Shown: positions 1 to 9,212, numbered from the stretch's first letter. The stretch: DNA of 64,000 bases from CAZGMN01 sp964645765 (GCA_964645765.1 CAZYBE010000007.1:50805-114804), one strand, 5' to 3'. Numbers and translations: made by a program. Notes: generated by a model not told the origin, from the sequence alone.

Positions 1-702
1 AATGCCGTAGAGGGTGGAGAAGAGGTAAATCTTCGGCGGGATGGGAAGATTTTGCACAATCTCCGTCTTAAAATTGAAATTCTCAAGGTCTGGGACAAAA
101 TGGTAGAGGAGCTGAGCCAGGGTCTTTCCCACTCCCGGCTTGACCTTTTTGATGAGAGTCTCAAGCCCCCAGGAGAAATGGCCGATGAGATAAAAGGCGA
201 GGGAGAAAAGGGAACTCAGGATCGGCGTTGAGAAGCAAGAGAAGAGAAGGGCGACAGAGGTGATGAGGCAGAGCTCAAGAAAAATGAAGAGGATGGCGAC
301 GAGCATCTTCCATTCAATCTTGAAGGTGTGGAGAAAGATGACAGCAAGATAGATGAGGCTCATCAGGAGGAGCATGACCAGAAGGGTTAAGACCAGTCCA
401 AAATATTTTCCCAAGAGAAACTGGTAGCGGTGGATGGGCTTGACCAAAAGGCTGTGAATTGTTTTTTTGTCGATTTCTTTGTAGACCAGCCCCACGCCCA
501 TCAATATGGCCATTAAAGCCCCGAAGAGGGAAAGGGAGGAAAGGCCGACGTCCTTGATGATTTTCACCCGGTCGCCAACTGTGAGCAGGGCTAAGATGCG
601 GGAAAAGACAATGCAAACTGCGGCAAAGAAAAGGAGGAGGTAGAGGATGCGGTCACGGATGGCTTCTTTGAAGGTGTTGAGAGCAATCGCCGCTATTTTC
701 AT
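1..702 (-). CDS. ABC-2 type transporter permease (partial, C-terminus outside window)
   Basis: Membrane subunit of an ABC exporter. The reading frame opens at an ATG at 702 and stays open to the window edge (234 codons), so the C-terminus is missing. The N-terminus (MKIAAIALNTFKEAIRDR) is typical of ABC-2 permeases, followed by hydrophobic stretches near residues 20-42, 54-72, 98-122 and 133-165; between the second and third lies the sequence YKEIDKKTIHSLLVKPI, characteristic of ABC-2 family permeases (established knowledge of the family). The ATG overlaps the stop codon of the ATPase gene upstream (ATGA, 699-702), so the two are translationally coupled and form one exporter. The substrate cannot be told from sequence; drugs, lipids or sodium are all possible for this family. 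Confidence 0.85.
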   Translation of the reverse strand, partial: MKIAAIALNTFKEAIRDRILYLLLFFAAVCIVFSRILALLTVGDRVKIIKDVGLSSLSLFGALMAILMGVGLVYKEIDKKTIHSLLVKPIHRYQFLLGKYFGLVLTLLVMLLLMSLIYLAVIFLHTFKIEWKMLVAILFIFLELCLITSVALLFSCFSTPILSSLFSLAFYLIGHFSWGLETLIKKVKPGVGKTLAQLLYHFVPDLENFNFKTEIVQNLPIPPKIYLFSTLYGI

Positions 703-1616
703 CTTTGCTTGACCACCTCCACAAATATATCCTCGAGGGTTTCAGTCCTTGGGGTAATGCTGTGGATTTTTCCTTTTTGAGACCAGACAAGCTCCAGGAT
801 TTTCTCCAGGTTTTCTTCCCTCAAGACTCTGAGCAGTATTCTCCCCCCCTTCACCGAAAAGCTCTCAGCCAGGCCCTTGAGCTTGTTCTCCTCGATGCCG
901 GAAAGGATGACTTCTGTAAAATAGATTTTTTCAGAGACAAGCTCGTGAAGGGCTCCTTGGCTAACGACCTCTCCGCTGACGATGATGGCCACCCTGTCAC
1001 AGACCATCTCGATGTCCTGGAGGATGTGGGAGGAGAGAAAAACGGTCTTTCTTTCTTCTTTGAGCCGGACGATAATGTCCCTTACTTCTTTCCTTCCCAG
1101 CGGGTCAAGGCCTCCAAGCGGCTCATCGAGGATAACCAAGGAAGGGCTGTTAAGAAGGGCTTGGGCCAGGCCTACTCTCTGCAGCATGCCGCGAGAGAAC
1201 TTTCGAAGCTGGAGGTCTAAAGCATTTTCCAGGCCGACAAGCTGAAGAAGTTCTTTGACCCTCTCCTCTCTCTCCTTTTTTCCCATGAGAAAGAGCTGGC
1301 TACAAAAATCGAGAAATTCTGAAGCAGTCAGATAATCATAGAAATAGGGATTCTCAGGAAGGTATCCGATTTTTTCTTTGGCCTGGAGGGAAAAAGGGTG
1401 AAGGCCGAAAATCTCTATGTTTCCTTTCTCAGGGCGGACGAGGCCAAGGATGCACTTGATGGTTGTGGTTTTGCCTGCTCCATTCGGGCCGAGGTAACCA
1501 AAGATTTCTCCCTCCTCGACGGAGAGCGATATGCCCTTGAGGATTTTCTTTGTTTTTGGAATAAAGCCGAGCTTGAAGGATTTATGGAGGTCTTCAACTT
1601 TTAATACGACAGCCAT
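699..1616 (-). CDS. ABC transporter ATP-binding protein
   Basis: Cytoplasmic ATPase of the exporter whose permease follows with a 4-base overlap. The 305 residues show a Walker A motif GPNGAGKT at 43-50, a YLPEN segment at the Q-loop position (85-89), a degenerate signature FSRGM at 140-144 instead of LSGGQ, Walker B LVILDE at 160-165 and an SSH switch motif near 195. The last 90 residues form the extra C-terminal domain usual in drug- and polymer-exporting ATPases of this class. The start ATG at 1616 has only a weak ribosome-binding site. Family is certain; substrate unknown. Confidence 0.93.
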   Translation of the reverse strand: MAVVLKVEDLHKSFKLGFIPKTKKILKGISLSVEEGEIFGYLGPNGAGKTTTIKCILGLVRPEKGNIEIFGLHPFSLQAKEKIGYLPENPYFYDYLTASEFLDFCSQLFLMGKKEREERVKELLQLVGLENALDLQLRKFSRGMLQRVGLAQALLNSPSLVILDEPLGGLDPLGRKEVRDIIVRLKEERKTVFLSSHILQDIEMVCDRVAIIVSGEVVSQGALHELVSEKIYFTEVILSGIEENKLKGLAESFSVKGGRILLRVLREENLEKILELVWSQKGKIHSITPRTETLEDIFVEVVKQR

Positions 1617-1649
1617 GAAAACTCGTCCCTATTATACGGAAATCAGCAA

Positions 1650-4013
1650 TTATTTCAAATTCTCTTCAAACAGCTTGAAGATTCGCTTGTATTCATCCGC
1701 CCAGGAGGAGCTGTTATGAAAGGTATGATTTTCTACTGGATAGAATGCCACCTCCCAGTTTTCTTTCTTGAGTTCTATCAGGCGCTGGACGAGCCTCGCC
1801 GTATCCTGAAAATGGACGTTGGTGTCGACCATGCCGTGGCAGATGAGCAGAGCGCCTTTGAGCCCTTCGGCAAAATAAATGGGAGAGCTCTGTTTATAGG
1901 CTTCGCTGTCCTTCTGGGGAAGGTTAAGAATATCGACCGTGTAGCCTGGATGGTAGTGAGCCCAGTCGCTGACAGGCCTCAGGGCAGCTCCTGCCTTGAA
2001 CTTTTCTGGAGTCTTGAACATGGCCATCAGCGTCAGAAAGCCTCCATAGCTCCCGCCATAGAGCCCGATTCTCTCCGGATTGACGTTCAATTCCTTGACC
2101 AGGTAGCTCGAAGCATCGACGATATCGTCAAGGTCCTTTCCTCCCATGTGGCGGTAGATGGCTACGCGGCAGTCTCGTCCGTAGCCGGCGCTTCCTCTGT
2201 AATCGACTTCCAGGACAAGATATCCATTTTTAATCAAAAAATTATGGAACAGGTATTCCCTGAAGTAAGTGCTGCTCCAGCCCTTGTGCGCATTCTGGAG
2301 GTAGCCGGCACCGTGGATGAAGATAACCGCCGGCCTTTGGGGATGCCAGTTTTTCGGTCTGTAAAGCCGGCAATAGACATCAAATCCGTCGCGGGCCTTG
2401 AAGGAGAGGACCTCAGGCTCATACCAGGGATAAGAGCGGAATTCTTCTGTTGTCGACAGGGTCAGCTTGCGGGCCTCAGCGCCGGACTTGTTTGCCTGGA
2501 TGTAGAGTTCAGGAGGCTTGTTGCTCGAAGAGTAGAGAATGGCAAGATGCGATTCGTCAGGTGAGAGAAAGACTTCGTTGTGGCCGGTCATCGAAGTGAT
2601 TTTCGTCCTCTTCCCTCCTTCCACAGGCATGGAATAGAAATGATGCTCGCCTGGGTGCTCTTCATTGGAGGCGAGATACCATCGCTTTCCGTCCTTGGAG
2701 AGCTGGGCTACGTAGACTTCAAACTTGCCATCAATGAGCTTCGTCTTCTCTTTTCCGTCAAGCGATGCCCTGTAGAGATGGGCAAAGCCATCTTTCTCAG
2801 AGATGTAATAGATGGATTGGCTCGAAGGCGCCCAAATAATATCTGTCAGCCCCAAATCGCCAATCCAGGCGTCGTCATGAACATTCTCGATAACGGTTGT
2901 TTTTCCGCTCTCCAGCTCAAGAAGCAGAAGCCATTCATCTTTGCGGTCTTCGGAGTTGGCAGTCAGAGCACATTTTTTCCCATCCGGAGACCAGTAGAAA
3001 CTCGAGGGAAAGATTTTTCTTTCCCCTTGATTGTAATCGAGCCATTTCACCTCGCCATTTGAGACAGACATAATCCCGGCCTTGTATTCATTAGAGGATT
3101 GAGCAGCCTTGGTGTGCGATTCAATCGTTTCAGTGAATCCGGTTCTGGTGACGTAGTTGGGGACAATCGTCGTCTTGGCCTGGGGCACTTTTTCTGAGAT
3201 TCTGAAGATGACATACTTTTCATCCGGGGAAAGGTCGAGAGAGACAACATCCTGCTCCTCGCTCAGAAAAAAGGGCTTTCTTCGAGTCTGGCTGCCAAAA
3301 AAGGGAAACATCCCCCTCTGGCCCGTTCTCTGTTCAGCTCTGCTGAATTCTTGAAAAAGCTCCCGCTGCTGGTCTGTGTACCATTTTTCGACTTCATCCG
3401 GTTTCTTTGCCGGAGGAGGAGCCTTTTTCGAGAAAGATGTCATCTGGCGCAGGCCTCGGTCCTGAAGAGAAAGCAGGAAGAGGTTGCCTTGGCTGGTAAA
3501 ATAGATTTTTTCCTGGTCAAAGGTGAAATTGACGTTTGTCTCCCTTTCATCGGTGGTGATGAGCTCAGTCATTTTTCCTGAAGGAATGTCGAGAAGGCTG
3601 ATGTCGCCTCCCCGGACCAAAAGGGCTCTTTTTTGCTCTCTATCGAATTTAATCTCTATGCCAGGAAAGCCGAAGCCCGAAAAGCGGGAGAAGAAAGAGG
3701 AGGGCGCGGGCGGGAGCTTGAGAATGTCATCCAGAGTAACTTTCTGGGGGATTAACTCTGTCTTTGATAGTGCGTAGAACTCTGCACTTTTTTCTCCAGG
3801 TTTTTGCCAGCGGAAGTAGAGCTTTTTTCCGTCCACAGACCAGAGAATGCTTGAGGGAGAATTGCCGACGAGCTCCGGGCCTTCCATGATGCCATCGATG
3901 GTCAGTTTAAATTCTTTTGGCTTTTCTTTTTTCTCCTGAGCTTGAGCGCCTCTAAAAATGATCAGAGGAATAAGGATTAAGAGAAAAAGATGTTTTTTTG
4001 TAAATTGTTTCAT
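1650..4013 (-). CDS. Secreted S9-family (prolyl oligopeptidase-like) peptidase
   Basis: Exported serine peptidase that should cleave oligopeptides in the periplasm. Start ATG at 4013 is preferred over one 12 bases upstream because GGAGG lies 6 bases before it. A signal peptide (KKHLFLLILIPLIIF, then AQA) opens the 787-residue product. Residues about 40-520 are a WD40/PD40-like beta-propeller with repeated blades such as SPDGKK and SPDEKY; the C-terminal 260 residues are an alpha/beta hydrolase with nucleophile Ser655 in GGSYGG, Asp730 in MVDTN and His763 in ENHTFH. All three catalytic residues are present. A second S9 peptidase lies at 52168-54339, and a membrane dipeptidase at 54759, consistent with peptide use as a nutrient. 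Confidence 0.93.
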   Translation of the reverse strand: MKQFTKKHLFLLILIPLIIFRGAQAQEKKEKPKEFKLTIDGIMEGPELVGNSPSSILWSVDGKKLYFRWQKPGEKSAEFYALSKTELIPQKVTLDDILKLPPAPSSFFSRFSGFGFPGIEIKFDREQKRALLVRGGDISLLDIPSGKMTELITTDERETNVNFTFDQEKIYFTSQGNLFLLSLQDRGLRQMTSFSKKAPPPAKKPDEVEKWYTDQQRELFQEFSRAEQRTGQRGMFPFFGSQTRRKPFFLSEEQDVVSLDLSPDEKYVIFRISEKVPQAKTTIVPNYVTRTGFTETIESHTKAAQSSNEYKAGIMSVSNGEVKWLDYNQGERKIFPSSFYWSPDGKKCALTANSEDRKDEWLLLLELESGKTTVIENVHDDAWIGDLGLTDIIWAPSSQSIYYISEKDGFAHLYRASLDGKEKTKLIDGKFEVYVAQLSKDGKRWYLASNEEHPGEHHFYSMPVEGGKRTKITSMTGHNEVFLSPDESHLAILYSSSNKPPELYIQANKSGAEARKLTLSTTEEFRSYPWYEPEVLSFKARDGFDVYCRLYRPKNWHPQRPAVIFIHGAGYLQNAHKGWSSTYFREYLFHNFLIKNGYLVLEVDYRGSAGYGRDCRVAIYRHMGGKDLDDIVDASSYLVKELNVNPERIGLYGGSYGGFLTLMAMFKTPEKFKAGAALRPVSDWAHYHPGYTVDILNLPQKDSEAYKQSSPIYFAEGLKGALLICHGMVDTNVHFQDTARLVQRLIELKKENWEVAFYPVENHTFHNSSSWADEYKRIFKLFEENLK

Positions 4014-4057
4014 TTCGTCCTCCATTTTTTATTAATCACACAAAATCGGGGAACTGT

Positions 4058-4140
4058 AAAAAGGGGACAGCAGGCTGTCCCCTTTTTCTCCAAAATGAGG
4101 GAACTGTCTCTATTTTTTAAAGTCCCTATTTTTTAATCTT
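4058..4140. repeat. Repeat family C, copy 1 (GGGGACAG hairpin) plus degenerate copy
   Basis: Perfect 13-base arms AAAAAGGGGACAG (4058-4070) and CTGTCCCCTTTTT (4075-4087) with a 4-base loop. A degenerate second unit follows (GAGGGAACTGTCTC near 4097) and ends in TTTTTTAATCTT at 4129-4140, matching the TTTAATCTTA tail of copies at 49571 and 52161; a further fragment (CGGGGAACTG) precedes it. It sits downstream of the flavin reductase on the minus strand and could also stop transcription. Confidence 0.8.
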
Positions 4141-4197
4141 GTCATCGATTTTCATCGCAAGAGAAGGCTTATTGAGACATGTCTTTCACTTGAAAGC

Positions 4198-4758
4198 TCA
4201 GTCAGGAAGAACATGTTTGAGACTGTGCGAGTTGATGGTGATGTAGAAATCGCTTCCGAGATAAAGAAGAGGATGAATTTTTCTTGTGTTGAGGACTCCC
4301 TCTTCGCTGAAACTCTTCTCTTCTTCGTGGATGGCCAAGACTTGACCGACAAAAAGGTCATGATCTCCGTAGGGTCTCGTTTCCACCAATTTGCATTCAA
4401 AAGAGACATAGGCCTCTTCCAGAATAGGGGATTTGATAATTTTTGAAGGTGAAAGCTTGACCTGGAATTCTTTGATTTTATCCACATCGTGCCCGGACCT
4501 TCTCCCCATTTGGGCTGAGAGTTTCACCCGTCTGCAATCGATGAAATTAACAGTAAATTCTTTCGCCTCAGAAATGACATGATGGGTGAATCTCTTTTTG
4601 GAGATGAGGATGCCAAAGAGAGGAGGGTCAAAGGAAAGGGCCGTGTGCCAGGCGCAGGACATGTAGTTGACTTGATTCCTTGAAGAAGCGCCGACAATGG
4701 CCGCAGTGTAGGGATAAAAATGCTGGAATTTTTTGATTTGAGTGCTTACTTTTTTCAA
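4198..4758 (-). CDS. Flavin reductase family protein (FMN-binding split barrel)
   Basis: A 186-residue protein of the flavin reductase-like/DIM6-NTAB family, which binds FMN and passes electrons from NAD(P)H or acts as a flavoredoxin. The diagnostic stretch is residues about 20-60: a SCAWH motif, then SFDPPLFGILISKKRFTHH, then EFTVNF. The start is a TTG at 4758: GAGGAG lies 7-8 bases upstream, while the nearby ATG in this region is in a frame that stops at once (ATGTGA). No linked gene suggests a partner. Family confident; the exact redox role is open. Confidence 0.88.
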   Translation of the reverse strand: MKKVSTQIKKFQHFYPYTAAIVGASSRNQVNYMSCAWHTALSFDPPLFGILISKKRFTHHVISEAKEFTVNFIDCRRVKLSAQMGRRSGHDVDKIKEFQVKLSPSKIIKSPILEEAYVSFECKLVETRPYGDHDLFVGQVLAIHEEEKSFSEEGVLNTRKIHPLLYLGSDFYITINSHSLKHVLPD

Positions 4759-4823
4759 TCACATCTCCTCACGGTTTTTTTGAATTATAGTTATTTTTCG
4801 AGCAAAAGCAAAATTGGAGGCTC

Positions 4824-4961
4824 AGGCTGAGTAGTTAGAAAACACGCCGCTTTTGCCCCAGCGAGGCAAAAGCGGCTCGGTTTCAGGCTTCGCTCTCCTC
4901 TCCCTTCGGTCGAGGAACCATGCCCGCTCAGCCTTCAAACGGTTTTCTAACTACTCAGCCT
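4824..4961. repeat. Repeat family A, copy 1 (138-bp palindromic element)
   Basis: Terminal arms AGGCTGAGTAGTTAGAAAAC (4824-4843) and its exact reverse complement (4942-4961) enclose a GC-richer core. Within the core is a second hairpin, GCCGCTTTTGCC / GGCAAAAGCGGC, and then the segment CTCTCCCTTCGGTCGAGG shared with copies at 21605, 54414 (there replaced) and 60649. It fills the divergent gap between the flavin reductase and the ureohydrolase gene. The rest of the 4759-5070 gap holds a weak -10-like TATAAT at 5006-5011 and a Shine-Dalgarno AGGAG before 5071. Confidence 0.9.
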
Positions 4962-5070
4962 TCGCCTTAAAGAGTCCATAGCTTTTGTCCTTATAATTTT
5001 TCCTGTATAATCCTCTTGCCTTTCTGCGCGAGGGCAGAGATATCTTTTTAAATTCCTTAGGAGAAAACAA

Positions 5071-5934
5071 ATGACAGACTTTGGAGGGGCGATAAAGCAG
5101 AGTCAGGATTACAACATTGCTATCATCGGAATTCCCTTTGATGAGAAGTCGTGCTACCTGAGAGGAGCGTCGAAAGGGCCGCAGGCTATCCGCGCTGCTT
5201 CAACCGGAAAAGCGATCAATGCCTGGACCGAGCTCGGTCGAAACTTGGAGGTCGATGGAGTTTTGGTTGACCTGGGGGATGTTGATGCAACAGGAAATTT
5301 CGAACAGGTTTTTTCTCGAATTGAAAGAAGCATTCTCGAGATACTGGAGAAAAAGGCCGTGCCTGTTGTCTTGGGTGGTGACCATTCTATCAGCTACCCG
5401 GTGGTCAAAGCCTTTGCCAAAAAATTCAAGCCCTTGGACATCCTTCATTTCGACGCCCATCCGGATTTGTACGAGGAGCTCTACGGCGACCGCTTTTCCC
5501 ACGCCTGCCCTTTTGCCCGGATCATGGAACAGGGCTTGGCTGAGAATCTCGTCCAAGTCGGGATTAGGGCAGCCACGGGCGAGCACAGGGCGAAGGCCCG
5601 CGAGCACGGAATCCGGATGATCGAGATGAAGGATATCAATGATAACCTTTCTCTTGAGTTTTCCAACCCCCTCTACATCTCCTTTGACTTGGATTCGCTT
5701 GACCCTGCCTTTGCTCCTGGAGTCTCCCACCACGAGCCAGGGGGCCTTTCCACCCGTCAGGCACTGGGCATCCTTCAGACACTCAAAGCCAGAATCGTTG
5801 GCCTGGATGTGGTCGAGCTCAACCCAGAGAGGGATGTCTCAGGAATAACAGCCGCAGCTGCGGTGAAGCTCATCAAGGAAGTGGCGGGAAAAATTATCAT
5901 CGGCAACAGGTCGGAATCGAAGGAGGAATCATAA
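5071..5934 (+). CDS. Ureohydrolase (agmatinase/arginase/formiminoglutamase family)
   Basis: Dinuclear-manganese hydrolase that releases urea (or formamide) from guanidino substrates. All metal ligands of the family are visible in the 287-residue product: His105 in GGDHS, Asp128/His130/Asp132 in FDAHPD, and Asp206/Asp208 in SFDLDSLDP. Length is normal. The GVSHHEPGG loop after the last metal motif is agmatinase-like, which would place it in putrescine formation, but substrate cannot be settled without a tree. AGGAGAAAACAA precedes the ATG. It is monocistronic: the next gene runs the other way. Confidence 0.9.
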   Translation: MTDFGGAIKQSQDYNIAIIGIPFDEKSCYLRGASKGPQAIRAASTGKAINAWTELGRNLEVDGVLVDLGDVDATGNFEQVFSRIERSILEILEKKAVPVVLGGDHSISYPVVKAFAKKFKPLDILHFDAHPDLYEELYGDRFSHACPFARIMEQGLAENLVQVGIRAATGEHRAKAREHGIRMIEMKDINDNLSLEFSNPLYISFDLDSLDPAFAPGVSHHEPGGLSTRQALGILQTLKARIVGLDVVELNPERDVSGITAAAAVKLIKEVAGKIIIGNRSESKEES

Positions 5935-5982
5935 AGCTCATTTTTTCCAACTGGAGCATATAAAAAAAATCGATGAGGACCT

Positions 5983-6441
5983 TTAGATCAATCTTATAAT
6001 TTTCTCCAGCCACTCTTTATCAACTTCTGAAAAAGCATCGAATTTTCTGCTGTCGATATCGAGCACGGCCCAGACTTGGTTGCCCTTATCGAAAAGGGGA
6101 ATGACTATCTCTGAGTTAGAGCGGCTGTCACAGGCAATGTGGTCCGGGAATTCATGGACATCAGGGACGATGATTGTTTTTTTGCCTCTGACTCCAGCCC
6201 AGCAGACTCCCTTGTTTTTCTCCAGCACCTGGCAGGCCAGCGGGCCTTGGTAAGGACCGACAATCAGTTCTCCTTCGACGAGAATATAAAATCCTGTCCA
6301 GAAGAACCAGGGCATCTTGTGGTGAAGGAGTGCGGCGACAGTGGCCATGCGCGCAATCTTGTTTCGAGTTTTGGACAAGAGTGCCTGGAGTTGCCTGTAA
6401 ATTCTTTTGTACCTTTCTTCAATTTTTTTCTCGTCGGACAT
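5983..6441 (-). CDS. msrC: Free methionine-(R)-sulfoxide reductase (GAF domain)
   Basis: Reduces free methionine-R-sulfoxide with thioredoxin as donor. The product is a single GAF domain with the three cysteines of the fRMsr family: Cys70 in GPLAC, Cys80 in GVC and Cys104 in HIACDSRSNSE, together with the family signatures VGPYQGPLAC and VLDIDS. The open frame extends 32 codons further upstream, but the ATG at 6441 is chosen because GGAGAG precedes it and the residues before it do not resemble the family. It is an oxidative-stress repair enzyme in an otherwise anaerobic-looking genome, along with OsmC at 23454. Confidence 0.9.
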   Translation of the reverse strand: MSDEKKIEERYKRIYRQLQALLSKTRNKIARMATVAALLHHKMPWFFWTGFYILVEGELIVGPYQGPLACQVLEKNKGVCWAGVRGKKTIIVPDVHEFPDHIACDSRSNSEIVIPLFDKGNQVWAVLDIDSRKFDAFSEVDKEWLEKIIRLI

Positions 6442-6792
6442 GGGCACTCTCCATAGAGAGAGAGTGCGGGCTGTTGTCAGCAAAAGGGGGGTTGATGATG
6501 GGAACCAAAAAGGTGGGGATTCTCTCCAGCCCGCCAAAGAGAACCGTTCTTAATATACAGGAAAAGAAATCAATTGTAAAGAGGGAAATTAAAAAAATTT
6601 TTATTTTTTTAACATGAACAAAAACAAGGACTTAGCTCAGAAAAATAAATATTTCTTCAATTTTCATTCCCTCTGCTTATTTTGAATTTAAGAAAATCAG
6701 AAGCTCTTTTGGTCTTCAAAAACACTTGCTGAGCAGAGGAGATTGACTTTCGAGCTCTAAGGAAGAGTTGAGATTTTTTTGACAAATTTATC

Positions 6793-6821
6793 TTGACAAT
6801 GGCCTCTATTTCTTATAAATA
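6793..6821 (+). promoter_or_regulatory. Candidate sigma-70 promoter of the FadL-type gene
   Basis: TTGACA at 6793-6798, 17 bases, TAAATA at 6816-6821, 87 bases before the ATG at 6908. A Shine-Dalgarno AAGGAGG lies just before that ATG. I see nothing else in the 466-base gap between 6442 and 6907 beyond AT-rich sequence. Confidence 0.5.
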
Positions 6822-6907
6822 CTTGAGACAGACTTAAGAGGTGATTTGAAACACCCAAACTAAAGATCCAAAAAAAGGAGGAATTAATTATTAGGAAGGA
6901 GGCTTTG

Positions 6908-8245
6908 ATGAAAAGAAAAGTTTTTCTAATAACATTGTCTTTTCTGGTTTTTTTAGGTGTTAGCTCCTTGGTTCGTGGCGGTGGTTTTCTCATCTATGAG
7001 CATGGAGCAGCAGCCATGGCCATGGGAGGTGCTTTTGTTGCCATCGCCAACAATCCCACGGCTGTCTTCCACAACCCTGCTGGCATTGCCTGGCTGGAGG
7101 GAACACAGGTTTCCGTGGGCACAACTTTGATCATGCCCAAGGCAACCTTAGACATGCCCTACGCCCCTCTCATCAATCCTGCCTATTCTAATTCTTACGA
7201 GGCAAAAAAGCAGCTTTTCTATCCCTCAACGGCTTATATCACGCATAAATTAAGCGATAAAATCGTTGCTGGCTTCGGATTCTTTTCTCCTTACGGCTTG
7301 GGAACCAAATGGTCTGATCCTGATGAGGTTACATTTCCCTTAAGATTTCTCTCCACCAGGGATGATATGAAAACATTTGTCTTCAATCCGGTTATCGCCT
7401 ACAAGGTCAGCGATAAATTCTCTTTAGGCGTTGGCGCCTTCTATGTCCGTTCAACAATAAAGTTTGATCTCGTTCAAGCTGTAGACCTCAGACTTTATGG
7501 TGGAAGCATATACGAAGTGCCGACTTCGATAACAGACGGTAAGGGCAGTGGCTGGGGATGGAATGCTGGCGCACTTTTCAAGGGAGAGAAAGTTTCCTTA
7601 GGCCTCAATTTCCGCAGTGGCTTCAAGCTCGATTTCGAAGGAAATATCACACTTGATAGATCAAATGTTCCTACTACGCCTGTTACACCTTCTCTAACTT
7701 TACGGGACTTGGTTCCAACCGGAGGCCCTGTTGCCACGTCTTTTAATTTTCCAAATATTTTCTGTGCGGGCGTTGCTTTCAATTTAACTCCAAAGCTTCT
7801 CCTTTCGGCAGATATCAACTATGTCTTCTGGAATACCTATGATAAATTCGACATCGCCATCGATTTTCCCGCTCCCTATCCTGACCAAGTTCAAACGTTT
7901 GAGGAAAACTGGGATATTTCCTTCCTCTTTCGAGCAGGCGTGCAGTATCAATTGAACGAAAAATTTTCCCTGAGGGGAGGATTCCTTTATGACCAAACTC
8001 CCCAGCCAACCGATACCATGGACCCCATTCTTCCTGATGCAGACCGCATGGCGTTCACTGCAGGCTTTGGCTATAAGGTTGGTAAGTTTGTTATTGATGT
8101 CGCGGGTCAGTACGAGATTTTCTCTGACAGGATGAGTCCAAATAGGAAGATAGCCGCTTATCAAGTCGGCGGAATGAACCTTGGAGAGGGCACTTACTCG
8201 ACAAAGGCCCTGCTTATCGGTATCAGCTTAGGCTTTGTTTTCTAG
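6908..8245 (+). CDS. FadL/OmpP1-family outer-membrane transport protein
   Basis: Outer-membrane beta-barrel of the FadL (long-chain fatty acid / hydrophobic compound) transporter family, 445 residues. After the signal peptide (RKVFLITLSFLVFLGVSSLVRG) the mature N-terminus is the family hallmark: GGFLIYEHGAAAMAMGGAF, then ANNPTAVFHNPAGIAWL, corresponding to the NPA hatch motif. Amphipathic strands fill the rest and the protein ends in a phenylalanine (LGFVF), as BAM substrates do. ATG 6908 is preceded by AAGGAGG; a TTG three bases upstream is not needed. A second member is at 29104. Confidence 0.92.
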   Translation: MKRKVFLITLSFLVFLGVSSLVRGGGFLIYEHGAAAMAMGGAFVAIANNPTAVFHNPAGIAWLEGTQVSVGTTLIMPKATLDMPYAPLINPAYSNSYEAKKQLFYPSTAYITHKLSDKIVAGFGFFSPYGLGTKWSDPDEVTFPLRFLSTRDDMKTFVFNPVIAYKVSDKFSLGVGAFYVRSTIKFDLVQAVDLRLYGGSIYEVPTSITDGKGSGWGWNAGALFKGEKVSLGLNFRSGFKLDFEGNITLDRSNVPTTPVTPSLTLRDLVPTGGPVATSFNFPNIFCAGVAFNLTPKLLLSADINYVFWNTYDKFDIAIDFPAPYPDQVQTFEENWDISFLFRAGVQYQLNEKFSLRGGFLYDQTPQPTDTMDPILPDADRMAFTAGFGYKVGKFVIDVAGQYEIFSDRMSPNRKIAAYQVGGMNLGEGTYSTKALLIGISLGFVF

Positions 8246-8274
8246 CCAATAAATTCATTCTGGAGGTAAAATAA

Positions 8275-8472
8275 ATGGCTTATGAATTCACTAATTCCAA
8301 AGGGGTTAAGTACTATCTCCATTTCAAGGATGTCAATCTGAAAGGCGGTCGTATTCAGAGAATCTATTTTTTTGCTCGAGATGTCAGGCAAGGGGCACTT
8401 AATTCTGTTCCTGCTGGCTATAAAGTCGTAGAGACAAAGAAGACAGGAATGCCCATCCTGAAGAAGGCTTAG
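8275..8472 (+). CDS. Small conserved protein of unknown function (65 aa)
   Basis: Strong ribosome-binding site (GGAGGTAAAATAA before ATG) 29 bases after the FadL-type gene, so probably co-transcribed. The 65-residue product has no signal peptide or membrane segment. It contains KGVKYYLHFKDVNLKGGRIQRIYFFARD and ends GYKVVETKKTGMPILKKA in two parts; I recall similar short proteins of the form YYLH..RGG..IYFF..GY.VVE..TG.P.LKK in many bacteria and archaea, with no known function. Likely a small beta-rich soluble domain. No function is claimed. Confidence 0.75.
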   Translation: MAYEFTNSKGVKYYLHFKDVNLKGGRIQRIYFFARDVRQGALNSVPAGYKVVETKKTGMPILKKA

Positions 8473-8648
8473 GCTTATAAAAATTTAAGAATTTTTATTC
8501 ATTTTCTTATCGAGAGGATTGCTCCGAGAAGAGTTTTCCCTCTTATATTATTTATTTTTAAACCTTCTCTTTTCTTGTCGCCGGCGAAGCCAAGGATTTA
8601 TTATTTTTGTTGTCTAACTAATCATAGAGCTTAGATAGGAGGTTTAAG

Positions 8649-9212
8649 ATGAGAAAATATGCACTCTTTGTAACTATCGCCTGCGCCATCTTGAGTTTCA
8701 CTTTTTTCTCTGCCAGTCTTCTTGGCCAGGCAGAACGGAGTCCTTTATTTAAAAAGAAAGCGGCAAAGGAAGAATCGAAAGGGTATCCTCCTCAGAGGAG
8801 CTTCCTTGATTTAGGCGCTGAGCAGAAATCGAAATTGGAAGAATTCAGAAAGATTCGTCAGGAGGAGATGAAACAATTCCAGGAAAAGATGAAGCCGCTC
8901 CGCGAAAAGCTCCAAACCCTGCTCCGTGACCCCAATTCTGACCTGAAAGAAATCAATGCTCTCATCGACCAGACATCCAATCTTGGTGCGGATCATCAGA
9001 AGAAAGTTATCGCCCAGAGAAGGGAGATAAGAAAGATTTTCACTCCTGAACAGCTGGAAAAATTGGAAAGATTCAGGAGATTTGCCGGAGCCAGGTTCTT
9101 TGGAAGGAGAGGATTTGGGATGTTTCCTCCAATGGGCAGAATGGGCTTCTTTGGGGGAAGAGGCGGTCCCGGAAGAGGCTTTCCTTTTATGATGAGGCGC
9201 TGGCGCTGGTAA
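8649..9212 (+). CDS. Spy/CpxP-like periplasmic protein with Gly/Arg/Phe-rich tail
   Basis: A 187-residue exported protein. It has a signal peptide (residues 1-27, ending LLGQA), then a charged helical region (about 55-140) in the pattern of Spy/CpxP and zinc-resistance periplasmic chaperones: LTPEQ-like turns appear as LGAEQKSKLEEFRKIR and FTPEQLEKLERFRR. The last 40 residues are rich in Gly, Arg, Phe and Met (for example GRRGFGMFPPMGRMGFFGG). TAGGAGGTTTAAG precedes the ATG. A periplasmic chaperone or stress-sensing role is inferred from the family; the tail is unusual. A terminator follows. Confidence 0.75.
   Translation: MRKYALFVTIACAILSFTFFSASLLGQAERSPLFKKKAAKEESKGYPPQRSFLDLGAEQKSKLEEFRKIRQEEMKQFQEKMKPLREKLQTLLRDPNSDLKEINALIDQTSNLGADHQKKVIAQRREIRKIFTPEQLEKLERFRRFAGARFFGRRGFGMFPPMGRMGFFGGRGGPGRGFPFMMRRWRW

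Noticed and set aside
705..1220. 171-codon open frame opposite the ABC ATPase gene
   Set aside because: Lies fully antisense to a well-defined ATPase, no ribosome-binding site and no recognisable motif; a codon-usage shadow.
1716..2564. 282-codon open frame opposite the S9 peptidase
   Set aside because: Antisense to the catalytic domain with its intact triad; no start signal.
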